DNA of 64,000 nucleotides from Candidatus Zhuqueibacterota bacterium (GTDB lineage Bacteria > Zhuqueibacterota > QNDG01 > JABMRT01): NCBI GenBank assembly GCA_013202295.1, contig JABMRT010000106.1, forward strand, positions 1 through 64,000, given 5' to 3'. Below the pieces are notes generated by a model. That model ran no database searches. It worked only from the letters and a program-made list of their open reading frames with translations, and had not been told where the DNA came from. Of this stretch, positions 50,537 to 60,549 are shown piece by piece (the stretch's first letter is position 1; each line of letters starts with the position of its first letter). The translations under genes and the position numbers were made by a program.

Positions 50537-50570
50537 AAAAGGCCATCCCTATTTTAGGATGGCCTTTTTT
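50537..50570. terminator. Bidirectional Rho-independent terminator between convergent operons
   Basis: AAAAGGCCATCC-ctatttta-GGATGGCCTTTTTTT. Confidence 0.92.
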
Positions 50571-50584
50571 TATTAAATTTAGGA

Positions 50585-52363
50585 TTAAAAACTGTTCGCC
50601 ACACCCACATGGATTTTCCCCTGCATCAATCCATCCCCCTCTCCAAGTCCATAATCCACACCCATGAGGCCAAGTCGGGTTTCAAGCCGGATTCCAAACC
50701 CATACCCGAATTTATCCTGACGGATCAAACCAGCTTCTTCCTCTCGTCTCTGATACATGCCTCCATCCAGAAACATAAATGCCCTGGAACGGCGCCCCAG
50801 AAAATATCGATATTCCAGATTGAACCAGGCTGCCAGATCGCCCCGGAATGCATCCTCTGCATACCCCCTCAGAGTTGTGGCACCCCCGAACCGGATCTGC
50901 TCGGTAATGGGTGTATACCGTTCTCCGCTCTTCACTTCAACACCGTGTAATCCGGTATAGATGACCTGCCGACGAAAAACCGGGATACACAATTCAACAT
51001 CCACTTCAATCTGGCGGGTGTTGCGCACATCCTGCCAGCCAGGCTGATCTGCCAGAAATTCAGGACCGATAAACCGCTTCCGGCCCACAGTACCCATTGT
51101 GTGATAATGTACGCCCTGACTCGGATTGACAGGATCATTCAAATTGTTAAAATCGATCCGGCCTGAAATCACCCAAGCGCGTGTTTGCGCCAATCCTTTT
51201 CTCGCACTGCTGAGTGAATCCGGCAAAATGGATCGCTGCCCCCCCTCAATTCCAAGTGATATTGTGCCCCAGGGAACCCACCTACTCGAAAGCCGCCAGT
51301 TTCTCTCAATATACGTACTGTCACGAATCTCTTGCTCGAACCGTCCCCCGGCAAACACAGGTTTGCCCAAAATCCACGGTTCTTCCGCACCGAGTTTCAT
51401 GGTTTGAGAAAATTGATCTTTCTTCTCCCAGTACACTTCCAGGAGTCGGCCCGTGCCGAACAGATTTCTGAAAGATAAGTCCAATCGGCCCGTAAAATAC
51501 CCCTTCTGATTCTCTGTTTTAGGAGGCACATATCCAACAACCCCTTCAAAGGTGTTGGCTCTTCCCTCTTTTACTGTGAAAATGATATGTGCTTCATCTT
51601 CGATAAAACGGATCTCTGGAGGATCGACCTGTTTAAAATAATTTAGACGGATAAGATTCTCTCGCGCGCGCTGAACTTCAGTATGATTATAAATAGCGCC
51701 GGATTGAAGTCGTGTTTCACGTTCAATAACTGACAGTTTTGTAAGCGAATTGCCTGATGCCCGGATAGTGCCATATTTGACAGGCATCTCTGATTTCAAT
51801 GAGAGAGAGATTCCAATCCCTGCCGTCTCTTGGTATGGGATGTAATTTATTGTATCAATTGCAATTCTACCTAATGGAAGGCCATGATTCTCCAGATAGG
51901 TCAATGAGATTTCAAGATCATTATGCAAAGTGATGGGATCAAAGGTTTTACCGGATCGCGTTTCCATCTCCCTCAGCAATCTGACATTCAGCGTGGAATC
52001 CGGACTTCTTAAAGTGATGGATTCCGTATTAAATCGACGGCCTTCGTTTATCCAGAGGGTCAATCCTATGGCTGTAGAATCTGTATTCCAATCTGTGCGC
52101 AGAGAATCCACACGGAACAGAAAATACCCTTCTCGATGGGCTGACTGAACAAGTTTTTCAACAGGGACTTCAGCCCAGCGGTCAGGAAGTTGCCTGCCTC
52201 TTTTTACACCGATCCAATCCAGAATCTGTCGGGTGCCCAATCGCTCATTCCCCTTAATATCGATATTCCGGACAACAGGAATGGATCTTTGCGCATGTAC
52301 CCATCCATTCTGTAAAAGGAAGAATATTACCAAAATAGGAAGTTTTTGTTTTGTCTGCTTCAA
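50585..52363 (-). CDS. Omp85-superfamily (BamA/TamA-like) outer membrane protein
   Basis: POTRA-like repeats; C-terminal barrel FGGATTLRGYAEDAFRGDLAAWFNLEYRYFLGRRSRAFMFLDGG, terminal VGVANSF. Confidence 0.88.
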   Translation of the reverse strand: MKQTKQKLPILVIFFLLQNGWVHAQRSIPVVRNIDIKGNERLGTRQILDWIGVKRGRQLPDRWAEVPVEKLVQSAHREGYFLFRVDSLRTDWNTDSTAIGLTLWINEGRRFNTESITLRSPDSTLNVRLLREMETRSGKTFDPITLHNDLEISLTYLENHGLPLGRIAIDTINYIPYQETAGIGISLSLKSEMPVKYGTIRASGNSLTKLSVIERETRLQSGAIYNHTEVQRARENLIRLNYFKQVDPPEIRFIEDEAHIIFTVKEGRANTFEGVVGYVPPKTENQKGYFTGRLDLSFRNLFGTGRLLEVYWEKKDQFSQTMKLGAEEPWILGKPVFAGGRFEQEIRDSTYIERNWRLSSRWVPWGTISLGIEGGQRSILPDSLSSARKGLAQTRAWVISGRIDFNNLNDPVNPSQGVHYHTMGTVGRKRFIGPEFLADQPGWQDVRNTRQIEVDVELCIPVFRRQVIYTGLHGVEVKSGERYTPITEQIRFGGATTLRGYAEDAFRGDLAAWFNLEYRYFLGRRSRAFMFLDGGMYQRREEEAGLIRQDKFGYGFGIRLETRLGLMGVDYGLGEGDGLMQGKIHVGVANSF

Positions 52364-52428
52364 ATCAAACTTTCATTTACATGGATCATCTTCATTGGTA
52401 TATCGAATTCATAATCAGTATCTATATT

Positions 52429-55400
52429 TTAGAAAAATGCCCGTACTTCAACCTGTCCGGTTTGGAACAACTGCTTGCGCCACGGTTCCTGGCGACCGCG
52501 ATAGGTTACTGTACATTGCACATGTCCGGTGACGCGATACGTGAACAGCATATTCCAGCGTATTGTTCTGCCGGGCTGGTCGCCGCTCAACATCTCATAA
52601 GGCAGTGAGACATCTATCGGATCGGTTGTCACATTGCCAAACTCCATTTCTGCGCGAAGATGGCCCTTCATCCGAAAGGCATAACTGAACCTGGGAAGTA
52701 GAAAAAATGAGAATGCCTTTGTATGGTAATCAGGAAATTTGTCTTCTGACTGTCGAATCTGTGTTTTCAAAGCAAATTCGATTTGTTGCCTGGGCCGATA
52801 GGAAACTTCTCCGGTGAACGTCTGAATCTCAATATCACGATCCGATCTCAAGGCATTCTCATAATCCTTGTCATCTGTACGCAACCCATATTCAGCCAAC
52901 ATGCCAAGAGATCGTACTGGATTCAATTTCAGGCGGACACTTTTTTCATCGGTCAGGTGCACCTGACCTTCCTGAGCCAGCTGATGATTCTCGGAGTCAT
53001 TGTTCTGATATAACAGTCGCAATGACATCCAGCCGCCCGTGGGTGAGTATTCAATATCCTGATAAATTGAAAACACACCAGTAACCACGGTACTGTCACT
53101 TCCCCAGTCTGGCTGAAAAGCAGATTTATTTACAGCCCTGAAGTTTTCGGCACGATCCCGGCGTTCAGTGCGAAATCGTGTACGTCCCTTTAGGTTGGAG
53201 AAGATGGATTTGAGATGCTTCCTGCTCTTAAACAGACCTGATCCATCCCAGCGCAACTCAAGACCGGTTTTAAGGTCGTTGACCGGAATGAATTCTCCTG
53301 TCTGGATCATACGAATCAGAAGATCCCCATCCGGATCGGGGATTAATTCATTCAAAGTTTCATCGAATCTGTAATTACCGAGCCCGGGACCGACTTGAAT
53401 GGTGTCGCGTACCATCTCGGAAACTTGTGTGGATGAAAACTGATAATTCAATGTGCCATCCACGAGCCGGGGTCCCAGAGAGAACCGCATCTTCATATCT
53501 GCCAGGTCCGCGATTTGATCCTTGAATCCCGGATCGACGTAATCGCGTGTGCGATGTGTGAACATGATTGAAGTGGAATAGTTCGGGCCTAAATTAAGTT
53601 TCATACTTATACGATCGGTGCGTGCTTTGGAGTTTGGCTTGAGAAGATTTGATTCATATTGCCGATCGTCCCGCATGGTTTCCTCTGCCAGAAGTTGTAT
53701 CGGACCCAGATCCACTCCCATTCCGCCCCGCCATTCTTCGAAGCGAAATCCCGTGGTCAGCGTGTCTCCCAGTACTTGTTTTCGATGCTCCCCTTCATAG
53801 GCGATGGTAGGCCTCAATCGCCAGAGCCCAGCCTCAATCCGGCCGTTTTGTCGCTTCCATTCGCCATCCCCTGTCGAACCATTTTTAGTATCAATCCACT
53901 CATTCTGAAAATTGAACCGCGGCAGACCCTTTTGATCGAGCCGGGTGGAAATCAATTTACGGTCGGATTGAAATCCTTCTGTTCTGGAGAAGTTGCCCAT
54001 CTCGCCGGTAATCTGCCAGTTTGCAAAGGGCCGATATGTGGCCTGCGCTTCCCTGGAATCCTCACCCCAGACACGGCCCTCCTCCGTGCCCCACTTGCGG
54101 CCGTGCTCCACATCAGACATCCGACCCACAGGGCGATACTGATCCCCAACATGCCGTAGCTGGAGATTGAGGTCCATTTGCCCGAATGACTTGCCAAACC
54201 CGCGAAGGGCTGTGTCTTTCATGTTGAATACGGAACGATAGGCCTGATCGGTATTGTCCCCATCATCGAGGGCCGAGAACTGATTGAGATCCTGATTGCT
54301 TATGGCCGCCTCTCCGGATAAAGAGATGTTTTTGCTGAGATGGATTTCTGTGACGGCATTTGCCATCTGATGTTTTCGCGCCAGAGGAAGCAATATCACA
54401 GGAAGATACGTACCCAGATGTGCACCTTCATATCGATAGATGCCGTACCCTTGAAAGCTGTAATCGCCCTTACCGTATCCGACATGCGAAAACCGGACAC
54501 CGTAGTCGCCATTGCCCTCGCCCACATATTTATAAATCACCTGATCCAGGGTGTCAATTTGGATGTAATTTCCTTTTCCTTCTCCCAGATAATTCCCACC
54601 GGAAACAACCGCCGAATCCGGATTATCACCGGCTGATTCAAGCGCGGACAAATACGCATCCGTGATTGGAAATTCAATGGGATTGTCTTTATTGTCCGAT
54701 TCCTGAAGGAAGGAAGTGCGGAACTCAATCCGGTCGTTCCAGAATCGTGCATTGCCCTGTGCACCGTAAACACTTTTTTGAAATTTCTGATCCGAGTATT
54801 CAAAATCCACGGTAATGCGGGAGTCCCCTGTGATCAATCGATTCCGCGTGAACGTGATCTGTCCCAGACCATACTCGATCACATAATCATGATCCTCTCC
54901 GCGTGTCATGGTTTCACCGTCGATCCAAATGCGTTCTGTGCCCGCCAGCACAATGATATCCTGCTGCCCCTCGTTACCCGTCAATTGATACGGCCCCTGA
55001 GTGCCCTCCTGCCCGATGAAATGATTTGTCGTGAACTCTCCCTTGGAAGCCGCACCCATCAAGGTCACCGATCCCATATTGGATTCTGCAGTGGCCATTC
55101 CGCCTTGCAGTTTTCGGGAATACGTCCCGAAATAAGATCCGCCGGATTCGTACATAAAATCACCCATTGTGGCCTGAAAGTGAGGAGCAAAGATATTTAC
55201 GAATACCTTGTCAATTTCCTGCAGGGATTGTGTATTGCCTTCAGGCTGGATGGGTGTATTCTGATCGGTCAATGAGGCCACGACTTCCACATCCGGTGCA
55301 ACCTTGCCTGCTACCTGCAATCGCAACCCGGATTGTAATCGCATGCCTTGATTTGTGCCTAGAGAGATACCGCGAAAAATGGAGCCGCTACGCTGAAGCG

Positions 55401-55827
55401 ATTCATCTCCATACGCGACCGACGTGCCGGATTGGATTGTTTGGCGAATGCGTGCGGGGTGTACCGACTCCTCCGTTGTGTCTGGTGTGGAGAGTGCCCA
55501 GCGCTGATATACCGGCCGAAGTTGAAACGGCCAGGCCTTGTACCAGACATGAATTGACACGCCGGAATCAGGCAAAGATATAAAGCGGACGATGCCTTTT
55601 ATCCAGTCAACTTGATATTGCGTATTAAGGATAGCCAAACTGTCAATTGTGATGCGAAGTGAATCCTGTATTATGAAGGGATGTTCCAGTGTGTAATCGG
55701 TATCACGCTTGGTCACTGTGAATGATTCCTCATGCACAAGTGGATCAGCAAACCGTTGTATCGTTTGTCCGAGAAGTGTCGATGCAAGCAACGACAGGAA
55801 TAGCATGTAAATGAAGGGATGTTTCAC
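52429..55827 (-). CDS. Large (1132 aa) putative outer-membrane beta-barrel protein
   Basis: Signal peptide; barrel-like alternating pattern; terminal VEVRAFF; repeated GxGxGxY motifs. Confidence 0.7.
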   Translation of the reverse strand: MKHPFIYMLFLSLLASTLLGQTIQRFADPLVHEESFTVTKRDTDYTLEHPFIIQDSLRITIDSLAILNTQYQVDWIKGIVRFISLPDSGVSIHVWYKAWPFQLRPVYQRWALSTPDTTEESVHPARIRQTIQSGTSVAYGDESLQRSGSIFRGISLGTNQGMRLQSGLRLQVAGKVAPDVEVVASLTDQNTPIQPEGNTQSLQEIDKVFVNIFAPHFQATMGDFMYESGGSYFGTYSRKLQGGMATAESNMGSVTLMGAASKGEFTTNHFIGQEGTQGPYQLTGNEGQQDIIVLAGTERIWIDGETMTRGEDHDYVIEYGLGQITFTRNRLITGDSRITVDFEYSDQKFQKSVYGAQGNARFWNDRIEFRTSFLQESDNKDNPIEFPITDAYLSALESAGDNPDSAVVSGGNYLGEGKGNYIQIDTLDQVIYKYVGEGNGDYGVRFSHVGYGKGDYSFQGYGIYRYEGAHLGTYLPVILLPLARKHQMANAVTEIHLSKNISLSGEAAISNQDLNQFSALDDGDNTDQAYRSVFNMKDTALRGFGKSFGQMDLNLQLRHVGDQYRPVGRMSDVEHGRKWGTEEGRVWGEDSREAQATYRPFANWQITGEMGNFSRTEGFQSDRKLISTRLDQKGLPRFNFQNEWIDTKNGSTGDGEWKRQNGRIEAGLWRLRPTIAYEGEHRKQVLGDTLTTGFRFEEWRGGMGVDLGPIQLLAEETMRDDRQYESNLLKPNSKARTDRISMKLNLGPNYSTSIMFTHRTRDYVDPGFKDQIADLADMKMRFSLGPRLVDGTLNYQFSSTQVSEMVRDTIQVGPGLGNYRFDETLNELIPDPDGDLLIRMIQTGEFIPVNDLKTGLELRWDGSGLFKSRKHLKSIFSNLKGRTRFRTERRDRAENFRAVNKSAFQPDWGSDSTVVTGVFSIYQDIEYSPTGGWMSLRLLYQNNDSENHQLAQEGQVHLTDEKSVRLKLNPVRSLGMLAEYGLRTDDKDYENALRSDRDIEIQTFTGEVSYRPRQQIEFALKTQIRQSEDKFPDYHTKAFSFFLLPRFSYAFRMKGHLRAEMEFGNVTTDPIDVSLPYEMLSGDQPGRTIRWNMLFTYRVTGHVQCTVTYRGRQEPWRKQLFQTGQVEVRAFF

Positions 55828-55834
55828 AAAGGAC

Positions 55835-56764
55835 TCAACGTTTTAGAGGAATCAATTCGAAACAATCGATCACACAACGGGTTTTATCCAGTACAAAAAT
55901 ACGGTTCTTCCAAACAGCCACTGCGACCGGTTCCTTGAACTGTTGGCCCGTAATGGGCGGTAGTTCGAATGATCCTGCGGGAAATCCCGGTTTATTAAAT
56001 CGAAAAACACGTTTCGCGGAAGCATCGGCAATGAGCACGCCGTTCTCACCGAATTCCGCCATGTCGCCGGGCTTCATCAGTATATCCTTGCCAAATGAAT
56101 GCAAGAAATTCCCAAGAGGATCAAAAACCATAACTTGCGCACCCTCTTCATCACTCACATACACATTCCCGATGCGTGACAACATCATTCGCTGCGGACG
56201 AATTAACCGGCCTTCCCCTGAATCATAATCCCCGAAACTAATTTGCGGATTGCCCGTTATATCCAGTTTTAACACACGTCGGTTTCCTCCATCTAGGCAG
56301 AACAGTTCGCCTTGAGACGAGAGCACTGCGTCAAGAGGATAAGCAAATTTAAGATATTCCGGTGCGTCCCAAGACGAGTTGAAATCTCCAATAAAGTGAA
56401 GGTCTTTGTCGAATCGCTGAATGCGATGATTCCCATGATCAGCAACAAACACGTCCAGACCATTGCCGGCCCAGACTGACACCGGCCTGTCAAACTGTTC
56501 TGCATCCCAGCCAAATCCGCCAATCTCGGTTAAATAGTTTCCAGAGGGATCCAGCTTCTGAATACGCTGATTTCCTGTATCTGCGACATACAAACAGCCG
56601 CTCGGATCCACAGCCAAATCTTCTGGCGCTTTGAATTCTGATTGCCCGGAACCCAGACCGCCCCAGCTTGCTATATAACAGACAGGGATTATCTCTTGTG
56701 TTTGTTGACTAAATGCGTAACCGGCGATAGACAACATTATAAAAATCAAGGTGAATTTATTCAT
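55835..56764 (-). CDS. NHL-repeat beta-propeller secreted protein
   Basis: FKAPEDLAVDPSGCLYVADTGNQRIQKLDPSGNYL and further NHL units. Confidence 0.9.
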   Translation of the reverse strand: MNKFTLIFIMLSIAGYAFSQQTQEIIPVCYIASWGGLGSGQSEFKAPEDLAVDPSGCLYVADTGNQRIQKLDPSGNYLTEIGGFGWDAEQFDRPVSVWAGNGLDVFVADHGNHRIQRFDKDLHFIGDFNSSWDAPEYLKFAYPLDAVLSSQGELFCLDGGNRRVLKLDITGNPQISFGDYDSGEGRLIRPQRMMLSRIGNVYVSDEEGAQVMVFDPLGNFLHSFGKDILMKPGDMAEFGENGVLIADASAKRVFRFNKPGFPAGSFELPPITGQQFKEPVAVAVWKNRIFVLDKTRCVIDCFELIPLKR

Positions 56765-56833
56765 AGCCGCTTCCTGATGATTTAGGGATAGATTGATAAT
56801 AAATTACAAGTTATGAGGCGCATTGTCAATCAA

Positions 56834-56870
56834 TAAAAAACCTTCCCGATTTTAAAAACCTGGAAGGTTT
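56834..56870 (-). terminator. Probable terminator downstream of plsC-like gene
   Basis: AAACCTTCC...GGAAGGTTT with T-run on minus strand. Confidence 0.65.
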
Positions 56871-56892
56871 GAGATTGTATTTTTATGGATGA

Positions 56893-57612
56893 TTACTCTT
56901 CCGGTATCGCCGATTCGATCATTGCCCTAATTTTATCAGGCAACGCTTTTTTCTCTTCCGCACTCAATCCGGATGTTTCGATAAGAGGATGCACCTGAAT
57001 GCTGACTCGTGTCGGATGAACGCGCCAATCCTGTTCAAATATTTTGTAGGTTCCATTGATGCTTAAGGGTACAATAGGAACCCCTTCTTTGATTGCCATA
57101 TTTAAACCACCCATCCTGAACGGCCCCATCTCCCGTTTTCGGCTTCGCGTTCCCTCGGGGAACAGGACGATTGTGTGTCCCTTATAGATATCTTGCACGC
57201 CCCGTTTGATATTACGCAGAGACTGATGCATTTGGGTGCGATGAATAAAGATACAATGCAACGCCCACATCCATAAATTGAGAATCGGCAAGCGCATCAG
57301 CTCGATTTTAGCAATAAATCCCACTTTATGTGGAATTGTGGCAACAACAAGAGGAATGTCAAAATATCCCTGATGGTTACCGATAAGACACACCGCTCTG
57401 TCCTTCGGAACGTTTTCAATGCCCGATTTAGAGATCCGTGAACCGGTCATCCAGATAATACTTCTTGACCAACAGGAGGTCGCGACATTTACAAATGCAT
57501 TTCGCGCTTTATTTAAACCAAACAGTTGAAGTAATAAAATGGGAATAAACATAACCAGGGTCAACAGTAAAACCGTGACAAACCAGATAACATAAAGCAC
57601 AGTACTGATCAT
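56893..57612 (-). CDS. plsC: 1-acyl-sn-glycerol-3-phosphate acyltransferase
   Basis: LIGNHQGYFDIPLV (NHxxxxD), LFPEGTRSRKREMGPFRMGG, VPIVPLSINGTYKI; alternative upstream start 57684. Confidence 0.9.
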   Translation of the reverse strand: MISTVLYVIWFVTVLLLTLVMFIPILLLQLFGLNKARNAFVNVATSCWSRSIIWMTGSRISKSGIENVPKDRAVCLIGNHQGYFDIPLVVATIPHKVGFIAKIELMRLPILNLWMWALHCIFIHRTQMHQSLRNIKRGVQDIYKGHTIVLFPEGTRSRKREMGPFRMGGLNMAIKEGVPIVPLSINGTYKIFEQDWRVHPTRVSIQVHPLIETSGLSAEEKKALPDKIRAMIESAIPEE

Positions 57613-57757
57613 TTGAATACTCCGTGTAACTTTAAAATAAACTTTTGGCGTTAAAAGCATACGCCATTTATTGCAATTTGTCAAGCGGAAAGTGATGATG
57701 CATCAAAACTCAAACTTATACTTTTACTACACTATGCTGGATACAATGAAAAGAATA

Positions 57758-57786
57758 TTGACAATTCCACAACATGTAACTATATT
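57758..57786 (+). promoter_or_regulatory. sigma70-type promoter of toxin-antitoxin operon
   Basis: TTGACA (57758-57763), 17-bp spacer, TATATT (57781-57786). Confidence 0.75.
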
Positions 57787-57815
57787 GTAACTATTATGAA
57801 ACTTGTTAGTAACTA
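57776..57815 (+). promoter_or_regulatory. Candidate operator: GTAACTA direct repeats phased at 11 bp
   Basis: GTAACTA at 57776, 57787 and 57809, with degenerate GAAACTT at 57798; overlaps the -10. Confidence 0.6.
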
Positions 57816-57829
57816 CCTGAGGTAATAGA

Positions 57830-58114
57830 ATGAATATCACTGTCCGAAACATTCCAGAAGAGGTTGTTAATAAAATTAAAACACTCTCCCAAAAATCTAA
57901 GCGAAGCTTGAACAATGAAATTCTTATAATCCTTGAGCAAAGTCTTCAGGATGAAATGCGCGTGAATTTTAAACTGAATTCACATTTATCCAAAGATGTT
58001 CAAGTGAGTATCTGGAAAAAACTTTCATCCGCGTGGAATGATGAAAGATCTACTCAGGATATCATTGATGATATTTATGACAGCCGCACATTGGGAAGAG
58101 AGTTTCACCTGTGA
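57830..58114 (+). CDS. Ribbon-helix-helix (FitA/Arc-like) antitoxin
   Basis: MNITVRNIPEEVVNKIKTLSQKSKRSLNNEILIILEQSL; overlaps downstream PIN toxin by 4 nt (GTGA). Confidence 0.88.
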   Translation: MNITVRNIPEEVVNKIKTLSQKSKRSLNNEILIILEQSLQDEMRVNFKLNSHLSKDVQVSIWKKLSSAWNDERSTQDIIDDIYDSRTLGREFHL

Positions 58115-58503
58115 TTCTGCTGGACACGGATATCTGCATTGAAATTTTGCGGGGCAATCAAAACGTGATTTCCCGTCGGCTTTCCACGGAGGAAACCACA
58201 GCTATCTCATTTATCACAGTGGGTGAGCTTTATTACGGTGCCGAGCGTTCCTCCCGAAATTCTCAAAATAAACATATTGTGGATGAATTTATACTTTCTG
58301 TACCGATTATAAATCCGGATCTGGATATATTAAAAAAGTTCGCTGAACAGAAGGCATACTTAAAAGGAAAAAATATATTGCTCCCTGATGCGGATATTTT
58401 TATCGCTTCAATCGCTATACTAAGATGTTCAAAACTGATAACCGGCAATACTAAGCATTTTAACAGATTTGATAATCTGAACCTCGAAAACTGGGCGTAT
58501 TAG
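58111..58503 (+). CDS. vapC: VapC-type PIN-domain ribonuclease toxin
   Basis: Acidic residues in LLDTDICI, VGELYYGA, LLPDADIFIA, plus ITGNTKHF. Confidence 0.92.
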   Translation: MILLDTDICIEILRGNQNVISRRLSTEETTAISFITVGELYYGAERSSRNSQNKHIVDEFILSVPIINPDLDILKKFAEQKAYLKGKNILLPDADIFIASIAILRCSKLITGNTKHFNRFDNLNLENWAY

Positions 58504-58680
58504 CCAATTTATTCGAGGTATAATAAAAAAAGACATCTGTTTCGAGAATTATTTCTATATTACTACAATAGTCACACTTTTGTACAACGAATATGAATGA
58601 ATTGCAATTTCATCTTGATAATACATTAACAAACCAGTATCTTTAAACAGTCCAATAATAACTATTTGAGAGCCAATAGA

Positions 58681-59589
58681 ATGAAACTTTTCTCATTTAA
58701 AATATCGGAACATGAAGTCCATATTGGCGCAGAGACCGAAGAGGGTTTGTTTGATATGACTGAAGCTTTCGCCGTTTATCAGCATGCCAAGAGAATTTCA
58801 CCTCCGGTTTCATTCGCCTTTCTACAGGTTATGGTCGAGATGGGTACCTGCTCCGCAGACGCCGTGGAAAGGGTATTGAGCGATTCATGGGTGCAATCGA
58901 AAATCCATAGATTGAGGATTGAAGAGAATGTCGATTTTGATCTACCCATTCACCGCCCGTCAAAGATCGTGGCAATCGGCCGCAATTACAAAGACCATGT
59001 AAAAGAGCTGGATCATACCATGCCCGATGAGCCGCTTTTTTTCTCGAAAGCCACATCTTCCCTGCTCCCTCATAATGGTGTCATTCAAATCCCGGATTGG
59101 CTTGAAGGCCGTGTAGATTATGAAGGCGAGCTCGGGCTTGTCATTGGCTCCACTTGCAAGGATGTGGATGAGGATCATGCCATGAGTGTGCTTGCCGGCT
59201 ATACAATCATCAATGATGTCACCGCACGGGATATGCAAAAATCGGATATGGATCAGGGAAATCCCTGGTTCCGGTCAAAAAGTTTGGATACCTTCTGCCC
59301 GGCCGGCCCCTACCTCGTTCCCGCGGATGCGGTGGATGATCCACAAGATTTGGATCTCACTCTGAAAGTGAACGGAGAGATCAAGCAGCAGGCAAATACA
59401 TCCATGATGATTTTTACCATACCCAAGTTGATCAGTGCAGTGAGCCGTTTCATGACTTTACATCCGGGAGATATGATCGCCACAGGCACACCATCCGGTG
59501 TAGGCGCACTGCAAGATGGCGATGAAGTGGAGGTAAACATAACTGGCTTGGGTACATTGAAAAACAGCGTACGCAGATCTGGTTCTTAA
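58681..59589 (+). CDS. Fumarylacetoacetate hydrolase family protein
   Basis: KIVAIGRNYKDHVKELDHTMPDEPLFFSKATSSLLPHNGVI; VDYEGELGLVIG; NDVTARDMQ. Confidence 0.92.
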   Translation: MKLFSFKISEHEVHIGAETEEGLFDMTEAFAVYQHAKRISPPVSFAFLQVMVEMGTCSADAVERVLSDSWVQSKIHRLRIEENVDFDLPIHRPSKIVAIGRNYKDHVKELDHTMPDEPLFFSKATSSLLPHNGVIQIPDWLEGRVDYEGELGLVIGSTCKDVDEDHAMSVLAGYTIINDVTARDMQKSDMDQGNPWFRSKSLDTFCPAGPYLVPADAVDDPQDLDLTLKVNGEIKQQANTSMMIFTIPKLISAVSRFMTLHPGDMIATGTPSGVGALQDGDEVEVNITGLGTLKNSVRRSGS

Positions 59590-59629
59590 AGCACATACAA
59601 CTCTGAGTTCAGAAGGAGAAACAACCTCT

Positions 59630-60544
59630 ATGAAAATTCTGGTCACCGGCGGCGCCGGATTTATCGGTTCCCATATTACGGATGGATTACTCAACCTCGG
59701 TCATGAGGTCTGCATTATCGACAATCTGTCTACCGGACAAATTGAAAATGTGAATCCCGAAGCCAAATTCTATTTAATGGATATCCGCTCTGAGGAAGTA
59801 TCGAAACTGTTTAAAATGGAAAAACCTGACGTGCTGATCCATCAAGCAGCACAGATGGATGTGCGTAAGTCCGTGGCTGACCCGCTGTATGATGCGGATG
59901 TCAACATCAAGGGCACGCTCAACTTATTGCAGAATTGCATTAAAAACGATGTGAAAAAAGTATTGTTTGCCTCAACAGGCGGCGCAATCTACGGCGAACA
60001 GGAAACCTTCCCGTGTGATGAAACCCACCCTACCCGACCGATTTCACCCTACGGAGTCGCCAAACAAACTGTGGAGCGATATCTGCATTTTTATCAGGTG
60101 GAATACGGGTTGTCATATTCTGTCCTTCGATATGCGAATATTTATGGTCCCCGGCAGAATCCTAAAGGGGAAGCCGGAGTGATTGCCATCTTCGCAAATA
60201 AGATGCTCGCAGGTGAGCAACCCGTGATTAATGGCGATGGCAAACAGACCCGCGATTATTCCTATGTGGGCGATGTGGTTCAGGCCAATTTGAAATGTCT
60301 GCCCCGGACTGAAACTGAAGTTTTCAATGTGGGTACTTCAATCGAAACCGATGTGAATGAGTTGTTTAATTTGATCAATGGATTAACGGGCAATAAAGTT
60401 GAAGAAAAGCATGGTCCGGGCCTCGCGGGAGAACAGAGTCGTAGTGTGATCAGTTACCAGAAGGCCAAAGAGGTTCTCGGCTGGGAGCCGAAAGTGGATT
60501 TAAAGACCGGTCTCGCCAATACCGTAGAGTTTTTTCGAGGATAG
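59630..60544 (+). CDS. NAD-dependent sugar epimerase/dehydratase (GalE-like SDR)
   Basis: ILVTGGAGFIGSHITDGLLNLGHEVCIIDNLSTG; SPYGVAKQTVERY; RYANIYGPRQNPKGEAGVIAIF. Confidence 0.9.
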   Translation: MKILVTGGAGFIGSHITDGLLNLGHEVCIIDNLSTGQIENVNPEAKFYLMDIRSEEVSKLFKMEKPDVLIHQAAQMDVRKSVADPLYDADVNIKGTLNLLQNCIKNDVKKVLFASTGGAIYGEQETFPCDETHPTRPISPYGVAKQTVERYLHFYQVEYGLSYSVLRYANIYGPRQNPKGEAGVIAIFANKMLAGEQPVINGDGKQTRDYSYVGDVVQANLKCLPRTETEVFNVGTSIETDVNELFNLINGLTGNKVEEKHGPGLAGEQSRSVISYQKAKEVLGWEPKVDLKTGLANTVEFFRG

Positions 60545-60549
60545 ATCAG

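Noticed and set aside
53659-54159. 166-aa + strand ORF
   Set aside because: Antisense to the 1132-aa outer membrane protein; no start context or domain.
58111-58503. Antiphage defence island around VapC
   Set aside because: Flanking genes are plsC and FAH-family metabolic genes; no other defence-type domains.
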